64,000 nucleotides of DNA from Mycolicibacterium arenosum (GCF_024320865.1 NZ_JANDBD010000004.1:434001-498000), one strand, 5' to 3'. Shown: positions 10,584 through 19,824, numbered from the stretch's first letter. The notes: generated by a model from the letters alone, not told the origin. Program-made: numbers and translations.

Positions 10584-10636
10584 CCGACGTTCACCCCCGA
10601 CTCCCGCGCGTGACACCGACCGCCACGATTGGCATA

Positions 10637-10666
10637 TATCTAGCCTGTCAAACTGACTGATGTCAA
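10637..10666 (-). promoter_or_regulatory. Probable promoter of the mmpL gene
   Basis: On the minus strand TTGACA (10666-10661) is separated by 18 nt from TAGATA (10642-10637), a good match to a housekeeping promoter, about 55 nt upstream of the mmpL start. A second TTGACA lies between them, giving a direct repeat with a 15-nt period that might bind a repressor. Confidence 0.55.
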
Positions 10667-10848
10667 CGCGGCGGATGATTGCGTCAGCGACTCGAAACGT
10701 CGCGTCCAGGAGACGTTCAGGCAGTTCACAGCATTATCGCGGTACCTGACATTCGGGGGCTGTCGGCCGCGAAGCGAGGAGAGCGCCGGACCCGACGGCG
10801 TCCGATCGAGCCGTTTCAGCAACCTCGCAGCGGGGCAACCCCGCATTC

Positions 10849-11424
10849 ATGAGGCTGGCGAAGCTCACCCCGTACGCCACCGGGGTCTTGGCTATCGGAC
10901 GGGTTGACCGCTCCGAGGCGGATGACGGACTTCCGGTACGCAGTGGACCGGTCGTCGCGCGGATCTCCAAGGGTCTTGCGCTTCCGGGCGGCACTCGCGA
11001 CATCGCCGGGCTGGCGCTGCGACTCCCCACCATCAGCGGCGAGCCCTGGGACCTTCTGATGGCCTCATCCGGAGGGTCGGGCAAGTGGGAACGCCGCGGG
11101 CCACGTCCGGCGAACGATTGGCACGCCGCCGACTTCTCGAGCCTCACGCCCTTCCAGCACGGAGGTGGGCGGTGGTGGGTGCGCGCACGATGCGCCACCC
11201 CCATCCCCGTTGCCGGTCTGTCGCTCGGCGGAATCGCGGATGCGCTTCGGCGCGACGGGGTCGAGTTCGCGCTCACCCAGGCGCCCAGCGGGCAGGATTT
11301 CCGGCCGCTCGCCTGGCTGACACTGCACGACATCCATCAGGTGATCACGCGGGACGACGAGGTGGACCACCACCGGCTCGCCGACCTGCGGCCGCCGGAC
11401 CCTCGGGATGCCGCGAACGGCTAG
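10849..11424 (+). CDS. Conserved hypothetical protein
   Basis: 191 residues from ATG. No signal peptide or membrane segment is visible. The sequence has an Arg-rich central stretch with LPGGTRDIAGLALRLP and later GGRWWVRARC, LSLGGIADALR and a C-terminal acidic/His segment (DDEVDHHRL). I do not recognise the family with certainty; the GLALR segment faintly recalls heme-catalase-like folds, which is not enough to assign. It lies 12 nt upstream of the DUF309 gene and is probably co-transcribed with it. Confidence 0.7.
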   Translation: MRLAKLTPYATGVLAIGRVDRSEADDGLPVRSGPVVARISKGLALPGGTRDIAGLALRLPTISGEPWDLLMASSGGSGKWERRGPRPANDWHAADFSSLTPFQHGGGRWWVRARCATPIPVAGLSLGGIADALRRDGVEFALTQAPSGQDFRPLAWLTLHDIHQVITRDDEVDHHRLADLRPPDPRDAANG

Positions 11425-11436
11425 CGTGAACGGCAG

Positions 11437-11934
11437 ATGACCGATTCTCGCGAGCGCGACGCTGCCGGACGAGCCCTCAACGCCCGGCCGCGCGACGAAC
11501 TGGGTCGCCCGCTGCCACGAGGGTCGATCGGCGTGCCGCGTATCTCCGAAGACGTCACGTACACCCCCGAGCAGGCGCTGATCACGGCGCAGGACCTGCT
11601 GAACCGGGGCCGAGCGTTTCACGCTCACGAGGTGTTCGAGTCCATATGGAAGTCCAGCGCGGCCGCCGACCGCTGGATGTGGCGGGCGCTGGCACAACTC
11701 GCCGTCGGGATCACCCACGCGCAGCGTGAGAATCGTTCCGGCGCAATCGCACTGCTGCGTCGCGCGGCCGAGACCATCGACCGCCCGGCACTGCACGACG
11801 TCGACGGCGTCGCTCTGGCCGCGTACGCCCGCACGCTGGCCGACCAACTGGAAGCCGGCGGTGATCCCACCGCCACCGCGCTCGCGCCGCGACTCACCCG
11901 CGGCAAGCCAAACGACAAACCGTTCACTAACTGA
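11437..11934 (+). CDS. DUF309 family protein
   Basis: 165 residues from ATG. The core from about residue 45 to 125 carries the DUF309 signature: GRAFHAHEVFESIWK followed by WRALAQLAVGITHAQREN and a third helix with LLRRAAE. DUF309 proteins are small helical proteins of unknown function. The N-terminal 45 residues are polar and the C-terminus is short and basic. Gene order suggests an operon with the preceding hypothetical gene. Its stop codon lies inside the first copy of a 14-bp direct repeat. Confidence 0.85.
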   Translation: MTDSRERDAAGRALNARPRDELGRPLPRGSIGVPRISEDVTYTPEQALITAQDLLNRGRAFHAHEVFESIWKSSAAADRWMWRALAQLAVGITHAQRENRSGAIALLRRAAETIDRPALHDVDGVALAAYARTLADQLEAGGDPTATALAPRLTRGKPNDKPFTN

Positions 11935-11954
11935 CAATCTGTTCACTAACTGAC
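11922..11954. repeat. 14-bp direct repeat spanning the DUF309 stop codon
   Basis: GTTCACTAACTGAC occurs at 11922-11935 and again, identical, at 11941-11954, separated by AATCT. The first copy contains the stop codon of the DUF309 gene. It may be a recent local duplication or a tandem regulator site. Confidence 0.8.
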
Positions 11955-12262
11955 GAGACAAACGGTGCCGTGACGGGGTACAGTCACTTGCAAGTCCTCG
12001 GGACTTTCACCGTTTAGGTCAGAAGCGGGCCAGCCAGTCACCGGCAATCGGGCCGACGTCTTCTGCAAGCAACGCAGCGTCGATCACCCCACCAGCCGTA
12101 GTGACTGGACGACATCGATGCGGGCTGTCGGAAGCACATCGCTCCGGCGCCCCACAGTCGATCAGTGGCACGCGGCGACGCGTGCCTGAGAGGCGGCGTC
12201 CACAACATGGAAACCCCTTACACACCACAACATTCCGCAGTAATCGCAGGGTCGTGATCGAT
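11935..12262. other. Intergenic stretch before the sigma factor
   Basis: About 330 bp without a convincing gene. It holds the second direct-repeat copy, a short hairpin at 11992-12006 (AAGTCC-TCG-GGACTT, a possible weak terminator for the upstream genes), and the leader of the sigma gene. I found no clear SigF-type promoter (GTTT-N15-17-GGGTA) in it. Confidence 0.5.
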
Positions 12263-13060
12263 ATGACCATGCTTGCCGATGCACCAGTGAAGACCCCGAC
12301 TCGTTACGGCGACGAATACGAGGACGTGCCAGCCATGTTCGTCGCCATGCGGAGGCTCCCCGCGGAGTCACACGAATACCGCAGGGCGCGTGACCGCATC
12401 GCCGCGCGTTGCCTTCCGATGGCCGACCACGTCGCACGTCACTTCAACAATCGCGGCGAATCGCTCGAGGACCTGACTCAGGTGGCTCGCCTCGGGTTGA
12501 TCAACGCGATCGACCGTTACGACGCGGAGAAGGGCACCAACTTCGTCGCATTCGCGATTCCGACCATGATGGGCGAGGTTCGGCGGTACTTCCGCGACCA
12601 CGGCTGGACCATGCACGTCCCCCGGCGCATCCGAGATCTGCACGTCCAGATCGGACGAGCGCGGGTGTATTTGACCCAGGATCTGGGTCGGGCGCCCACC
12701 GCGGGCGAACTCGCGGCCAGCCTCGGAGTCGAGCACGAACTGGTGGTCGAATGCCTGGTTGCCGCCGACGCGTACCAGCTGCGGTCCATCGACGCACCCG
12801 TGGAATCCGGTGATCAGTCGCCGCGCATGGTCGCCGACACCGTCGGGCACACCGACGACGGAATCGACCGCGTCCTGGACCGCACCGCGGTTAGGCCCCT
12901 GCTGGAAGCGCTGCCGGAGATGGAGCGCACCGTGCTGTATCTGCGCTTCTTCGAGTCGAAGACGCAGAGTCAGATCGCCGCCCAGATCGGCACCTCGCAG
13001 ATGCAGGTCTCGCGGATTCTCAGCCGGACGCTGGACAAGCTCCGGGAGGAACTGGAGTAA
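12263..13060 (+). CDS. SigF/SigB-family RNA polymerase sigma factor
   Basis: 265 residues from the ATG at 12263, preceded by GCAGGG; an in-frame GTG lies three codons upstream. Region 2 is clear (SLEDLTQVARLGLINAIDRY, then FAIPTMMGEVRRYFRD and the VPRRIRDL segment typical of SigF/SigB types). Region 3 follows (AGELAASLGVE), and region 4 ends in a helix-turn-helix (KTQSQIAAQIGTSQMQVSRI). The length equals that of mycobacterial SigF. No anti-sigma (RsbW-like) gene is adjacent, unlike the classical sigF locus, so this is probably one of the extra SigF-like paralogues. The gene does not reveal which signal activates it. Confidence 0.92.
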   Translation: MTMLADAPVKTPTRYGDEYEDVPAMFVAMRRLPAESHEYRRARDRIAARCLPMADHVARHFNNRGESLEDLTQVARLGLINAIDRYDAEKGTNFVAFAIPTMMGEVRRYFRDHGWTMHVPRRIRDLHVQIGRARVYLTQDLGRAPTAGELAASLGVEHELVVECLVAADAYQLRSIDAPVESGDQSPRMVADTVGHTDDGIDRVLDRTAVRPLLEALPEMERTVLYLRFFESKTQSQIAAQIGTSQMQVSRILSRTLDKLREELE

Positions 13061-13148
13061 ACCCGCCTGCGAACAGACCGGGCGTTCGAGGTTACTCGAC
13101 CGTTGGCCGGGGTACGCCTGCCACCAAGCGTCGGAGGGAGGCGTTGCG

Positions 13149-13580
13149 GTGAACGGGACGCAGGACATCGATCCTCGCCGGGTGACGGTCGCTCACCTGT
13201 CGCACTGCGTTCGCAGGCTGGTGGCCGAGCGGGAACGGCTGGCTCAGCAGTACGCCGCGCAGAACGGGCTGTCGAGTACCGATTTCCGAGCGCTGATCCA
13301 CATCTCGGAATCCGAATTGGACAGGGCGCCGCTTGCCGCGGGAGGCCTGCGCAGCCTGCTGAACATGTCCGCCGGCGCGGCGACGTACGTCGTGGACCGG
13401 TTGGTCGGCACGGGCTACGTCAGGCGCGACGCCGACCCCACCGACCGCAGAAAGGTCGTGTTGCGCCACACCGCCCTAGGCGACCGCACCACGGGCGAGT
13501 TCTTCAGCGCGATCGAGCGACGCAACCGAAGCGCTCTCTCCGACGTGCCGGTCGACGACCTCGCCACCCCGAACGCGTGA
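13149..13580 (+). CDS. MarR family regulator, probable 3' frameshift
   Basis: 143 residues from a GTG with a strong GGAGGGAGG ribosome site. The winged helix-turn-helix spans about residues 40-105 (LRSLLNMSAGAATYVVDRL; DPTDRRKVVL in the wing). The reading frame ends at DLATPNA, earlier than usual for MarR proteins. One frame over, the DNA continues as ERVICHLIEDTDQSSRD to a stop at 13622-13624, which looks like the missing last helix. One extra C in the CCCC run near 13567 would join the two. This is either a real truncation or a sequencing slip. It lies 88 bp after the sigma gene. Confidence 0.85.
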   Translation: MNGTQDIDPRRVTVAHLSHCVRRLVAERERLAQQYAAQNGLSSTDFRALIHISESELDRAPLAAGGLRSLLNMSAGAATYVVDRLVGTGYVRRDADPTDRRKVVLRHTALGDRTTGEFFSAIERRNRSALSDVPVDDLATPNA

Positions 13581-13624
13581 TCTGCCATCTCATCGAGGAC
13601 ACCGATCAGTCCAGCCGAGACTGA

Positions 13625-15985
13625 TCAGCGGGCCGACGACGTGGACCGCAGCGGCGCGCGGCCGTGCGGCTGCGGCGGAGGCGGAAGAAGCGGCACCCTC
13701 GGCACGATCGCCAGCGAGACGGGCCCGTGCGTGGTCAACTCCGCGGTGTCGCCCGCGTGTCTGATCGGCAGCCGACCGTCGGGCCCATCGCGCAGCGTGT
13801 AGATCGCCGCGTCCCGACGGACATCCACGGTGACCCGAAAACCCCTCCAGCGCAGCCGAAACCGCAGCGACGTGATCCCGTCGGGCAGCTGCGGGTCGAA
13901 GGCGAGCACGCCGTCGTCGTCGCGAAGCCCGCCGAATCCCGCCACCAGCGCGGTCCACGCTCCAGCCAGGGACGCCATATGCAGGCCATCGCGGGTGTTG
14001 TGGTGGAGGTCGCGCAGGTCGATGAGCGCCGCCTCGGAGGTGTAGTCGTGCGCGAGTTCGAGATGGCCGACTTCCGCACACAACACCGCCTGCGTACAGG
14101 CCGACAGCGAGGAGTCCCGTGTCGTTCGGCGCTCGTAGTAGTCGACGTTGCGCGCCTTCTGTTCGCGGGTGAACTGATGCCCCAGCCAGTGCATGGCGAG
14201 GACCAGGTCGGCCTGCTTGATCACCTGCGACGGATACAGTCGCACGTAGGGCTCGTGTAGCAGTAGCGGGTACTCGGTGTCGTCGGTGAAGTCCCATTCA
14301 CGCAGACCGGTGAAGCCGTCGCACTGCTGGTGCACACCGAGTTCCTCGTCGTACGGAATGTGAACGGCCGCAGCGGCATCCCGCCACGCGGCCGTCTCCT
14401 CGGTGGTGACCGCGAGGTCCGTCGCCGCGTCGGGATGGCGTTCGCACGCCTGCGCGGCGATCAGCATGTTGCGCGCCGCCATCATGTTGGTGAAGACGTT
14501 GTCGTTGACGACGGCCGTGTACTCGTCGGGCCCTGTGACACCGTCGATATGCCATGCGCCGTGGCGATCGTGGTGGCCGAGGGAGTGCCACAGCCGTGCG
14601 GTCCCGACCAACACCTTGAGGCCGCACTCCTCCTCGATGCCGTGATCACCGGTCACGATCCGGTACCGCTCGAACGCCATGGCGATGTCGGCGTTGACAT
14701 GCCAGGCCGCGGTTCCCGCGGGCCAGTAGGCCGAGCACTCCTGCCCGCGAATGGTGCGCCAGGGGAACGCCGCCCCCGCCATGTCCAACTCCCGCGCCCG
14801 TTCCTCAGCGAGATCCAGAGTCGATGCGCGCCAGCGCAACGCGTCCGCAGCGGCATCCGGCGCGGTGTAGGTCAGCACGGGTAGCACGTAGCCCTCGGTG
14901 TCCCAGAAGGCGTGCCCGTCGTAACCCGTGCCCGTCAGCCCCTTACCGGCGATGGCCCTCCGCTCGGCGCGGGCGCTCGCCTGCAGTACGTGGAACAGTC
15001 CGAACCGGACGGCCTGCTGGATGTGCGGGTCGCCCTCCACCTCGACGTCGGCGGAATCCCAGTACTCGTCCAGGTATTCGCGCTGCGCGTCGAGCAGTCC
15101 GTCCCATCCCGTGTAGCGGGCACCCGCGATGGCTCCGGCCACCTGATCGCGCAGTGCGGGCCGCGAGCGCAGGCTCGACCAGCCGTAGGCCAGGTACTTC
15201 ACGATGCGCAACCTCTGACCCGGTCGCAGCCCGCAGATCACCGTCGTGCGGGCGAGGTCCTCCCCCGACTCGGTCGTCACCTCCACCCGTCCCGGCACCT
15301 CGACGACGTGATCCATGGCGGCGGCCATCATCAGATCGCTCGCGCGGGTGCGGTGGATGAGCATGGCCCGGTTCTCGTCGTGTTCGTGGGCGACGGCCTC
15401 CAGCGGATTGTTCAGCAGCGCCGCCACCCGCGGGTCGGCCGACGGCTTCGGCTGGTCCTCGTTGGCGACGAGCTCGGATTGCACGGTGACGCGGCTGAAT
15501 TCGTCGAGTGCCTCGACCACGTACTCGATCGCCGCGACGCTGCGGTGAGACAGCGATACCATGCGGGTCGAACGTACGGCGACCTTCTTGCCCGCGGGTG
15601 ACCGCCAGGTCGCGTCGCGGGTGAGCGTGCCGGCACGCATGTCGAGGACCCGCTTGTGCTTCAGGAGTTCGCCGTAGCGGACGTCGAAGGGTTCGTCGTC
15701 GACGAGCAACCGCAGGATCTTGCCGTTCGTCACGTCGATGATCGACTGGCCCTCTTCGGGATAGCCGTAGCCGGCCTCCGCGTACGGAAGGGGGCGAAGT
15801 TCGAAGAACGAGTTGAGGTAGGTGCCCGGCAGGCCGTGCGGTTCGCCCTCGTCGAGATTGCCCCGCAGGCCCACGTGCCCGTTCGACAACGCGAACACCG
15901 ACTCGCTCTGGGCGAGAATGTCGAGTTCCAGTCGAGTTTCCCGGATGTGCCACGGCTCGACGGGAAACGTACCCTCGTTGATCAT
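13625..15985 (-). CDS. Glycoside hydrolase family 65 protein (disaccharide phosphorylase/hydrolase)
   Basis: 786 residues from the ATG at 15985, which overlaps the stop of the HAD gene (ATGA). Longer frames upstream lie inside that gene. GH65 features are an N-terminal beta-sandwich domain to about residue 270, an (alpha/alpha)6 domain with [15 protein letters not shown] near 358, and the general-acid Glu488 in [30 protein letters not shown] forms the phosphate/substrate side. The family cleaves alpha-glucosidic disaccharides such as trehalose, maltose or kojibiose, usually by phosphorolysis. The pairing with a beta-phosphoglucomutase-like protein supports a phosphorylase and matches a gene pair known in M. 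tuberculosis (Rv3400-Rv3401). Confidence 0.92.
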   Translation of the reverse strand: MINEGTFPVEPWHIRETRLELDILAQSESVFALSNGHVGLRGNLDEGEPHGLPGTYLNSFFELRPLPYAEAGYGYPEEGQSIIDVTNGKILRLLVDDEPFDVRYGELLKHKRVLDMRAGTLTRDATWRSPAGKKVAVRSTRMVSLSHRSVAAIEYVVEALDEFSRVTVQSELVANEDQPKPSADPRVAALLNNPLEAVAHEHDENRAMLIHRTRASDLMMAAAMDHVVEVPGRVEVTTESGEDLARTTVICGLRPGQRLRIVKYLAYGWSSLRSRPALRDQVAGAIAGARYTGWDGLLDAQREYLDEYWDSADVEVEGDPHIQQAVRFGLFHVLQASARAERRAIAGKGLTGTGYDGHAFWDTEGYVLPVLTYTAPDAAADALRWRASTLDLAEERARELDMAGAAFPWRTIRGQECSAYWPAGTAAWHVNADIAMAFERYRIVTGDHGIEEECGLKVLVGTARLWHSLGHHDRHGAWHIDGVTGPDEYTAVVNDNVFTNMMAARNMLIAAQACERHPDAATDLAVTTEETAAWRDAAAAVHIPYDEELGVHQQCDGFTGLREWDFTDDTEYPLLLHEPYVRLYPSQVIKQADLVLAMHWLGHQFTREQKARNVDYYERRTTRDSSLSACTQAVLCAEVGHLELAHDYTSEAALIDLRDLHHNTRDGLHMASLAGAWTALVAGFGGLRDDDGVLAFDPQLPDGITSLRFRLRWRGFRVTVDVRRDAAIYTLRDGPDGRLPIRHAGDTAELTTHGPVSLAIVPRVPLLPPPPQPHGRAPLRSTSSAR

Positions 15986-16740
15986 CGGGTCGCCAGCAGG
16001 TCGGCGAGATCGGTGACGACGATGTCGGCGCCGTTGTCGCGCAACGCATCTGCGTGACCGAGCCGATCCACCCCGACCACCGCCCCGAAATCCCCGGCGG
16101 CACCGGCCCGCACCCCGGATATCGCGTCCTCGAATACCGCGCACTGCGAAGGCGGCACACCCAGCAGGTCGGCGCCGCGGAGATAGGAATCGGGCGCCGG
16201 CTTGCCCTTGAGCTTCTCCTCGCGGATCGTCACGCCGTCGACCCTGGCTTGGACGTACCGCGCGAGACCCGTGAGCTCCAACACCTGCCGGGTGTTGGCA
16301 CTCGACGAGACGACCGCCACCGCGAGACCCGCGTCGACGACCGCCTCCAGGTAACGGCGAGAGCCCTCGAAAACCCGCACGCCGTCGGTGCTCAGATGCT
16401 TCTGAAACGCCTCGTTCTTCCGGTTGGCGAGCCCGTTGACGGTCACCCGATCGCCGTCGTCGGCGGCGGAACCGTCGGGCAGGGTGATGTTCCGGCTGGC
16501 CAGGAAGCTGCGCACGCCGTCGTCACGGGGCTTCCCGTCGACGTAGGTGAGGTAATCGGCGTCGATGTCGAAAGGTGTGAAACCGTCGCCGTCACGATCG
16601 CGGAGGAACTCGTCGAACATCGACTTCCACGCGTGCTTGTGAACGCTCGCGGTGTCGGTGAGCACCCCGTCGAGGTCGAAAAGGCAGGCACGTACGTCGT
16701 CGGGCAGTCCCAGTGCGCCAGCGGCTGCTCGACCAGTCAC
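15982..16740 (-). CDS. HAD hydrolase, beta-phosphoglucomutase-like
   Basis: 252 residues, GTG start. HAD motif I is [10 protein letters not shown] with the nucleophile Asp22 and acid/base Asp24. The cap region lies at about residues 35-115, motif II is VVSSSANT, motif III is in [11 protein letters not shown], and motif IV is [11 protein letters not shown]. The cap and the SxNT-type motif fit beta-phosphoglucomutase, which would convert the beta-glucose-1-phosphate released by the neighbouring GH65 enzyme into glucose-6-phosphate. Translational coupling to the GH65 gene supports this. Confidence 0.92.
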   Translation of the reverse strand: MTGRAAAGALGLPDDVRACLFDLDGVLTDTASVHKHAWKSMFDEFLRDRDGDGFTPFDIDADYLTYVDGKPRDDGVRSFLASRNITLPDGSAADDGDRVTVNGLANRKNEAFQKHLSTDGVRVFEGSRRYLEAVVDAGLAVAVVSSSANTRQVLELTGLARYVQARVDGVTIREEKLKGKPAPDSYLRGADLLGVPPSQCAVFEDAISGVRAGAAGDFGAVVGVDRLGHADALRDNGADIVVTDLADLLATR

Positions 16741-16749
16741 GGCGCGGGT

Positions 16750-17010
16750 TTACCCGGTTCGCCCGGATCGCAACCTCACGCGGTCACGCGCCGACATCGC
16801 CCCCCACACGCCGTGCGTCTCCCCCACGCTCAGCGCGTGGTCGCGGCACGAGGCGACCACCGGGCACTCACGGCACACCCGCTTGGCGCGCTCCTCTCGG
16901 GCCAGCAGGCCCGAGCGCCCCGAGTCCTCGGGGAAGAACACCTCGGGCGCCATCTGCCGGCAGCTGCCGCGCACCTGCCAGGTCCAGTCGTCTGCCAACG
17001 GTCGCACCAC
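16750..17010 (-). CDS. WhiB family iron-sulfur regulator
   Basis: 86 residues; GTG at 17010 or the adjacent GTG, behind AAAGGGGTGAG. The four cluster-binding Cys are residues 17, 46, 49 and 55 (C..//..CRECPVVASC), followed by the Wbl turn THGVWGAM and a basic tail (RDRVRLRSGR). WhiB proteins carry a 4Fe-4S cluster, often bind the principal sigma factor and respond to redox or NO. It lies only 9 bp upstream of the HAD gene, so it may be transcribed with the sugar-phosphate genes. I cannot assign it to a numbered WhiB. Confidence 0.92.
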   Translation of the reverse strand: MVRPLADDWTWQVRGSCRQMAPEVFFPEDSGRSGLLAREERAKRVCRECPVVASCRDHALSVGETHGVWGAMSARDRVRLRSGRTG

Positions 17011-17181
17011 CTCACCCCTTTCGCTCTCGACTCACTGTCGTCGGCGATTCGGGCCCGGACCAGAGATCGGCTCGCCGTGAGTCCAGCGTCGGATCGACCC
17101 GTCACCGCCGCTCGAGCGTACCGAAACACCGTCGTCACCTGCGGGTTCGGGTTCACACAGGGAAGGTGTGCGGGCAAACTG

Positions 17182-17245
17182 TGCGGTGGTGGAGCGGTGA
17201 GCCGGAATCACCGGCGCGGGGCGGGACGTTGCCGCTAGGACCGCA
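17182..17245 (+). ncRNA. Possible structured leader RNA before the LLM monooxygenase
   Basis: The leader can fold as a three-helix junction. The closing helix is TGCGGT (17182-17187) with ACCGCA (17240-17245). Inside it is a perfect hairpin, CGGTGA with TCACCG (17195-17213), and a second helix, GCGG with CCGC (17216-17235). It ends 10 nt before the start codon, next to the AAAGGG ribosome site. I could not match it to a known riboswitch class, and GC-rich DNA folds easily, so this is a candidate only. Confidence 0.35.
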
Positions 17246-17255
17246 GACGAAAGGG

Positions 17256-18425
17256 ATGCCCTCCGTGGTAGGACCGTCCGAACACCTCGCCCTGGCCGTT
17301 GCGCTCGACGGCACCGGGTGGCACCCGGCGTCGTGGCGCGACGCCGACGCCCGCCCGATCGAGCTCACCACCCCCGGGTACTGGGCCGACGTGGTGACCG
17401 AAGCCGAGGCCGGCCTGTTGGACTTCGTCACCGTCGAAGACGGGCTGGGACCGCAGTCCGACAGCCTGAAGCACGCGGACGAGCGGACCGATCGGGTGCG
17501 CGGCAGGCTGGACGCGGTGCTCATCGCGTCGCGCGTCGCCCCGCTGACCAGGCACATCGGGTTGGTTCCGACGGTGGTCGCGACGCACACCGAGCCGTTT
17601 CACGCGTCGAAGGCCATTGCGACGCTGGACTACGTCAGCACCGGCCGGGCGGGGGTTCGCTTGCAGGTGTCGGCCCGACCCGACATCGCAGCGCACTTCG
17701 GACGCCGGGACGTGACGGCCTTGTCCGGCGCCGACCTACTGGCCGAAGCCGCCGACTACGCCGAGGTGCTGCGGCGACTCTGGGACAGCTGGGAGGACGA
17801 CGCGGAGATCCGCGACGCCGCGACCGGCCGTTTCATCGATCGGGAGAAACTGCACTACATCGACTTCGAGGGGGCGCAGTTCTCCGTGCGCGGCCCGTCC
17901 ATCACGCCGCGCCCCCCGCAGGGCCAGCCCGTCATCGCTGCGCTCGGGCACGTGCCCGAGGCATTCGAGCTCATCGCCGGCAGTGCCGATGTGGGGTTCG
18001 TGACCCCGCAGTCCCCCTCGGACACCGGTGGCCTGGTCGACCGGATCGCACAGCACCGCCCCGCCGACCTCGACGCGGTGCGCGTGTTCGTGGATCTGGT
18101 GGTCTTCCTCGCCGACGGCGACCGGGAGGCGCAGGACCGCCGCGCCCGGCTCGACGAGTGGGCCGGGGCCGAATTCCGCAGCGACGCCGCCTCGTTCGTC
18201 GGCACCCCGGCTCAGCTCGCGGATCTGCTGCAGGAGTGGAGCGCCGCCGGGATCACCGGTTTCAGGCTGCGGCCCGCCACCATCCCCCGCGACCTGCTCC
18301 GGATCACCAGGGGCCTCGTTCCGGAGTTGCAGCGTCGTGGCCTCTTCCGCTCCGGGTACGCCGAGTCGACGCTGCGCGAGCGCCTCGGACTGTCCCGTCC
18401 CGCCAACCGCTACGCCACGACCTAA
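17256..18425 (+). CDS. LLM class flavin-dependent oxidoreductase
   Basis: 389 residues from the ATG at 17256, with AAAGGG just upstream. The frame is open further upstream, but no better start is seen. The protein has the TIM-barrel pattern of bacterial luciferase-like monooxygenases: LDFVTVEDG, then IGLVPTVVATHTEPFHASKAIATLDYVSTGRAGV and PQGQPVIAA near residue 220. It lies 13 bp before a DszA/NtaA-type monooxygenase. Such enzymes use reduced flavin to open C-S or C-N bonds or to oxidise alkanesulfonates; the substrate is not evident. Confidence 0.88.
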   Translation: MPSVVGPSEHLALAVALDGTGWHPASWRDADARPIELTTPGYWADVVTEAEAGLLDFVTVEDGLGPQSDSLKHADERTDRVRGRLDAVLIASRVAPLTRHIGLVPTVVATHTEPFHASKAIATLDYVSTGRAGVRLQVSARPDIAAHFGRRDVTALSGADLLAEAADYAEVLRRLWDSWEDDAEIRDAATGRFIDREKLHYIDFEGAQFSVRGPSITPRPPQGQPVIAALGHVPEAFELIAGSADVGFVTPQSPSDTGGLVDRIAQHRPADLDAVRVFVDLVVFLADGDREAQDRRARLDEWAGAEFRSDAASFVGTPAQLADLLQEWSAAGITGFRLRPATIPRDLLRITRGLVPELQRRGLFRSGYAESTLRERLGLSRPANRYATT

Positions 18426-18438
18426 GCGAGGAGACCCG

Positions 18439-19824
18439 ATGAGCCAACCGGCTGGCAAGCCGCTGAAGGACATTCATCTCGCCGCACACTTCCCCGGCGT
18501 CAACAACACGACGGTGTGGAGCGACCCGGCGTCGGGCAGCCACATCGACTTCGGGTCGTTCGTCCACTTCGCCAGGACCGCGGAACGGGGCAGGTTCGAC
18601 TTCATGTTCCTCGCCGAGGGTCTGCGGCTGCGTGAGCAGAACGGGTTGATCTACGACCTCGACGTCGTCGGCCGACCCGATACCTTCACCGTGCTGGCCG
18701 CACTGGCCGCCGTCACCGAACGCCTGGGACTGACGGGCACCATCAACTCGACGTTCAACGAGCCGTACGAGGTGGCAAGGCAGTTCGCCTCCCTCGACCA
18801 TCTGTCCGGCGGGCGTGCGGCGTGGAACGTCGTCACCTCGTGGGACGCGTTCACCGGCGAGAACTTCCGGCGCGGCGGCTTCCTCGCCGAAGACGAACGC
18901 TACGAGCGCGCCGAGAGCTTCCTACGCGCGGCGCACACGCTGTTCGACTCGTGGCGCGGCGACGAGATCGTGGCCGACAAGGACACCGGGCGGTTCCTCT
19001 CCGACCCCTCCGCCGGCGAGTTCGCCGTCCACGACCCGCATTTCGACATCAGCGGCCGGTTCAACGTGCCGCGCAGCCCGCAGGGCCGACCGGTGATCTT
19101 CCAGGCGGGTGACTCCGACCGCGGCCGCGAGTTCGCCGCCGCCGAGGCCGACGCGATCTTCTCCCGGCACGGTACGCTCGCCGAGGGCCAGGAGTTCTAC
19201 CGCGACGTCAAGGCGCGGCTGGCCAGGTACGGCCGTCGCTCCGACCAACTGCTCATCCTTCCCGCCGCGACCTTCGTGCTCGGCGACACGGATGCCGAGG
19301 CGGCGGACCTCGCCCACGAGGTGCGCCTCGCGCAGGTGTCGCCGCAGACCGCGATCAAGTTCCTCGAGCAGTTGTGGAACCGCGACCTGTCCGACCACGA
19401 CCCGGATGGCCCGCTGCCGTCAGTCGATCCGATCGTCGGCGAGAACACGATCGCGCGCGGCAGGGCCAGCGTGCGGATGCACCGCGATCCCGTCGCCGTC
19501 GCGAACGAGTGGCGCGCGCGTGCCGAGGCCGACGACCTCACGACCCGCGAAGTCATCATCGAGGTGACGGGGCGGCAGAACTTCATCGGATCACCGAACA
19601 CCGTCGCCGAGGAGATCAACCACCTCGTGCAGGCCGACGCCAGCGACGGCTTCATCCTGGTTCCGCACGTCACGCCGGGCGGCCTGGATCCGTTCGTCGA
19701 CCAGGTGGTGCCCCTTCTGCAGGAGCGCGGCGTGTTCCGCACGGAGTACTCCGGCGTGACACTGCGCGATCATCTCGGCCTCGGTGCGCCGGCCCGCGCG
19801 AGTGGGACCGGGGCCCGCGCCTAG
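18439..19824 (+). CDS. FMN-dependent monooxygenase, NtaA/SnaA/DszA family
   Basis: 461 residues from the ATG at 18439 behind GCGAGGAGA. The family signature is strong: FDFMFLAEGL, the segment TINSTFNEPYEVARQFASLDH, RAAWNVVTSWDAFTGENFRRG and SPQGRPVIFQAGDSDRGREFAA. These enzymes need FMNH2 from a separate reductase and oxidise aminopolycarboxylates, dibenzothiophene sulfones or similar compounds. No flavin reductase is encoded nearby. It is co-directional with the LLM gene upstream. Its TAG stop overlaps the stop of the convergent gene at CTAG. Confidence 0.92.
   Translation: MSQPAGKPLKDIHLAAHFPGVNNTTVWSDPASGSHIDFGSFVHFARTAERGRFDFMFLAEGLRLREQNGLIYDLDVVGRPDTFTVLAALAAVTERLGLTGTINSTFNEPYEVARQFASLDHLSGGRAAWNVVTSWDAFTGENFRRGGFLAEDERYERAESFLRAAHTLFDSWRGDEIVADKDTGRFLSDPSAGEFAVHDPHFDISGRFNVPRSPQGRPVIFQAGDSDRGREFAAAEADAIFSRHGTLAEGQEFYRDVKARLARYGRRSDQLLILPAATFVLGDTDAEAADLAHEVRLAQVSPQTAIKFLEQLWNRDLSDHDPDGPLPSVDPIVGENTIARGRASVRMHRDPVAVANEWRARAEADDLTTREVIIEVTGRQNFIGSPNTVAEEINHLVQADASDGFILVPHVTPGGLDPFVDQVVPLLQERGVFRTEYSGVTLRDHLGLGAPARASGTGARA

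Noticed and set aside
13625..16144. 839-residue version of the GH65 protein with a longer N-terminus
   Set aside because: The extra 53 residues are Arg/Gly-rich and lie inside the HAD gene; the ATG overlapping the HAD stop is the natural start.
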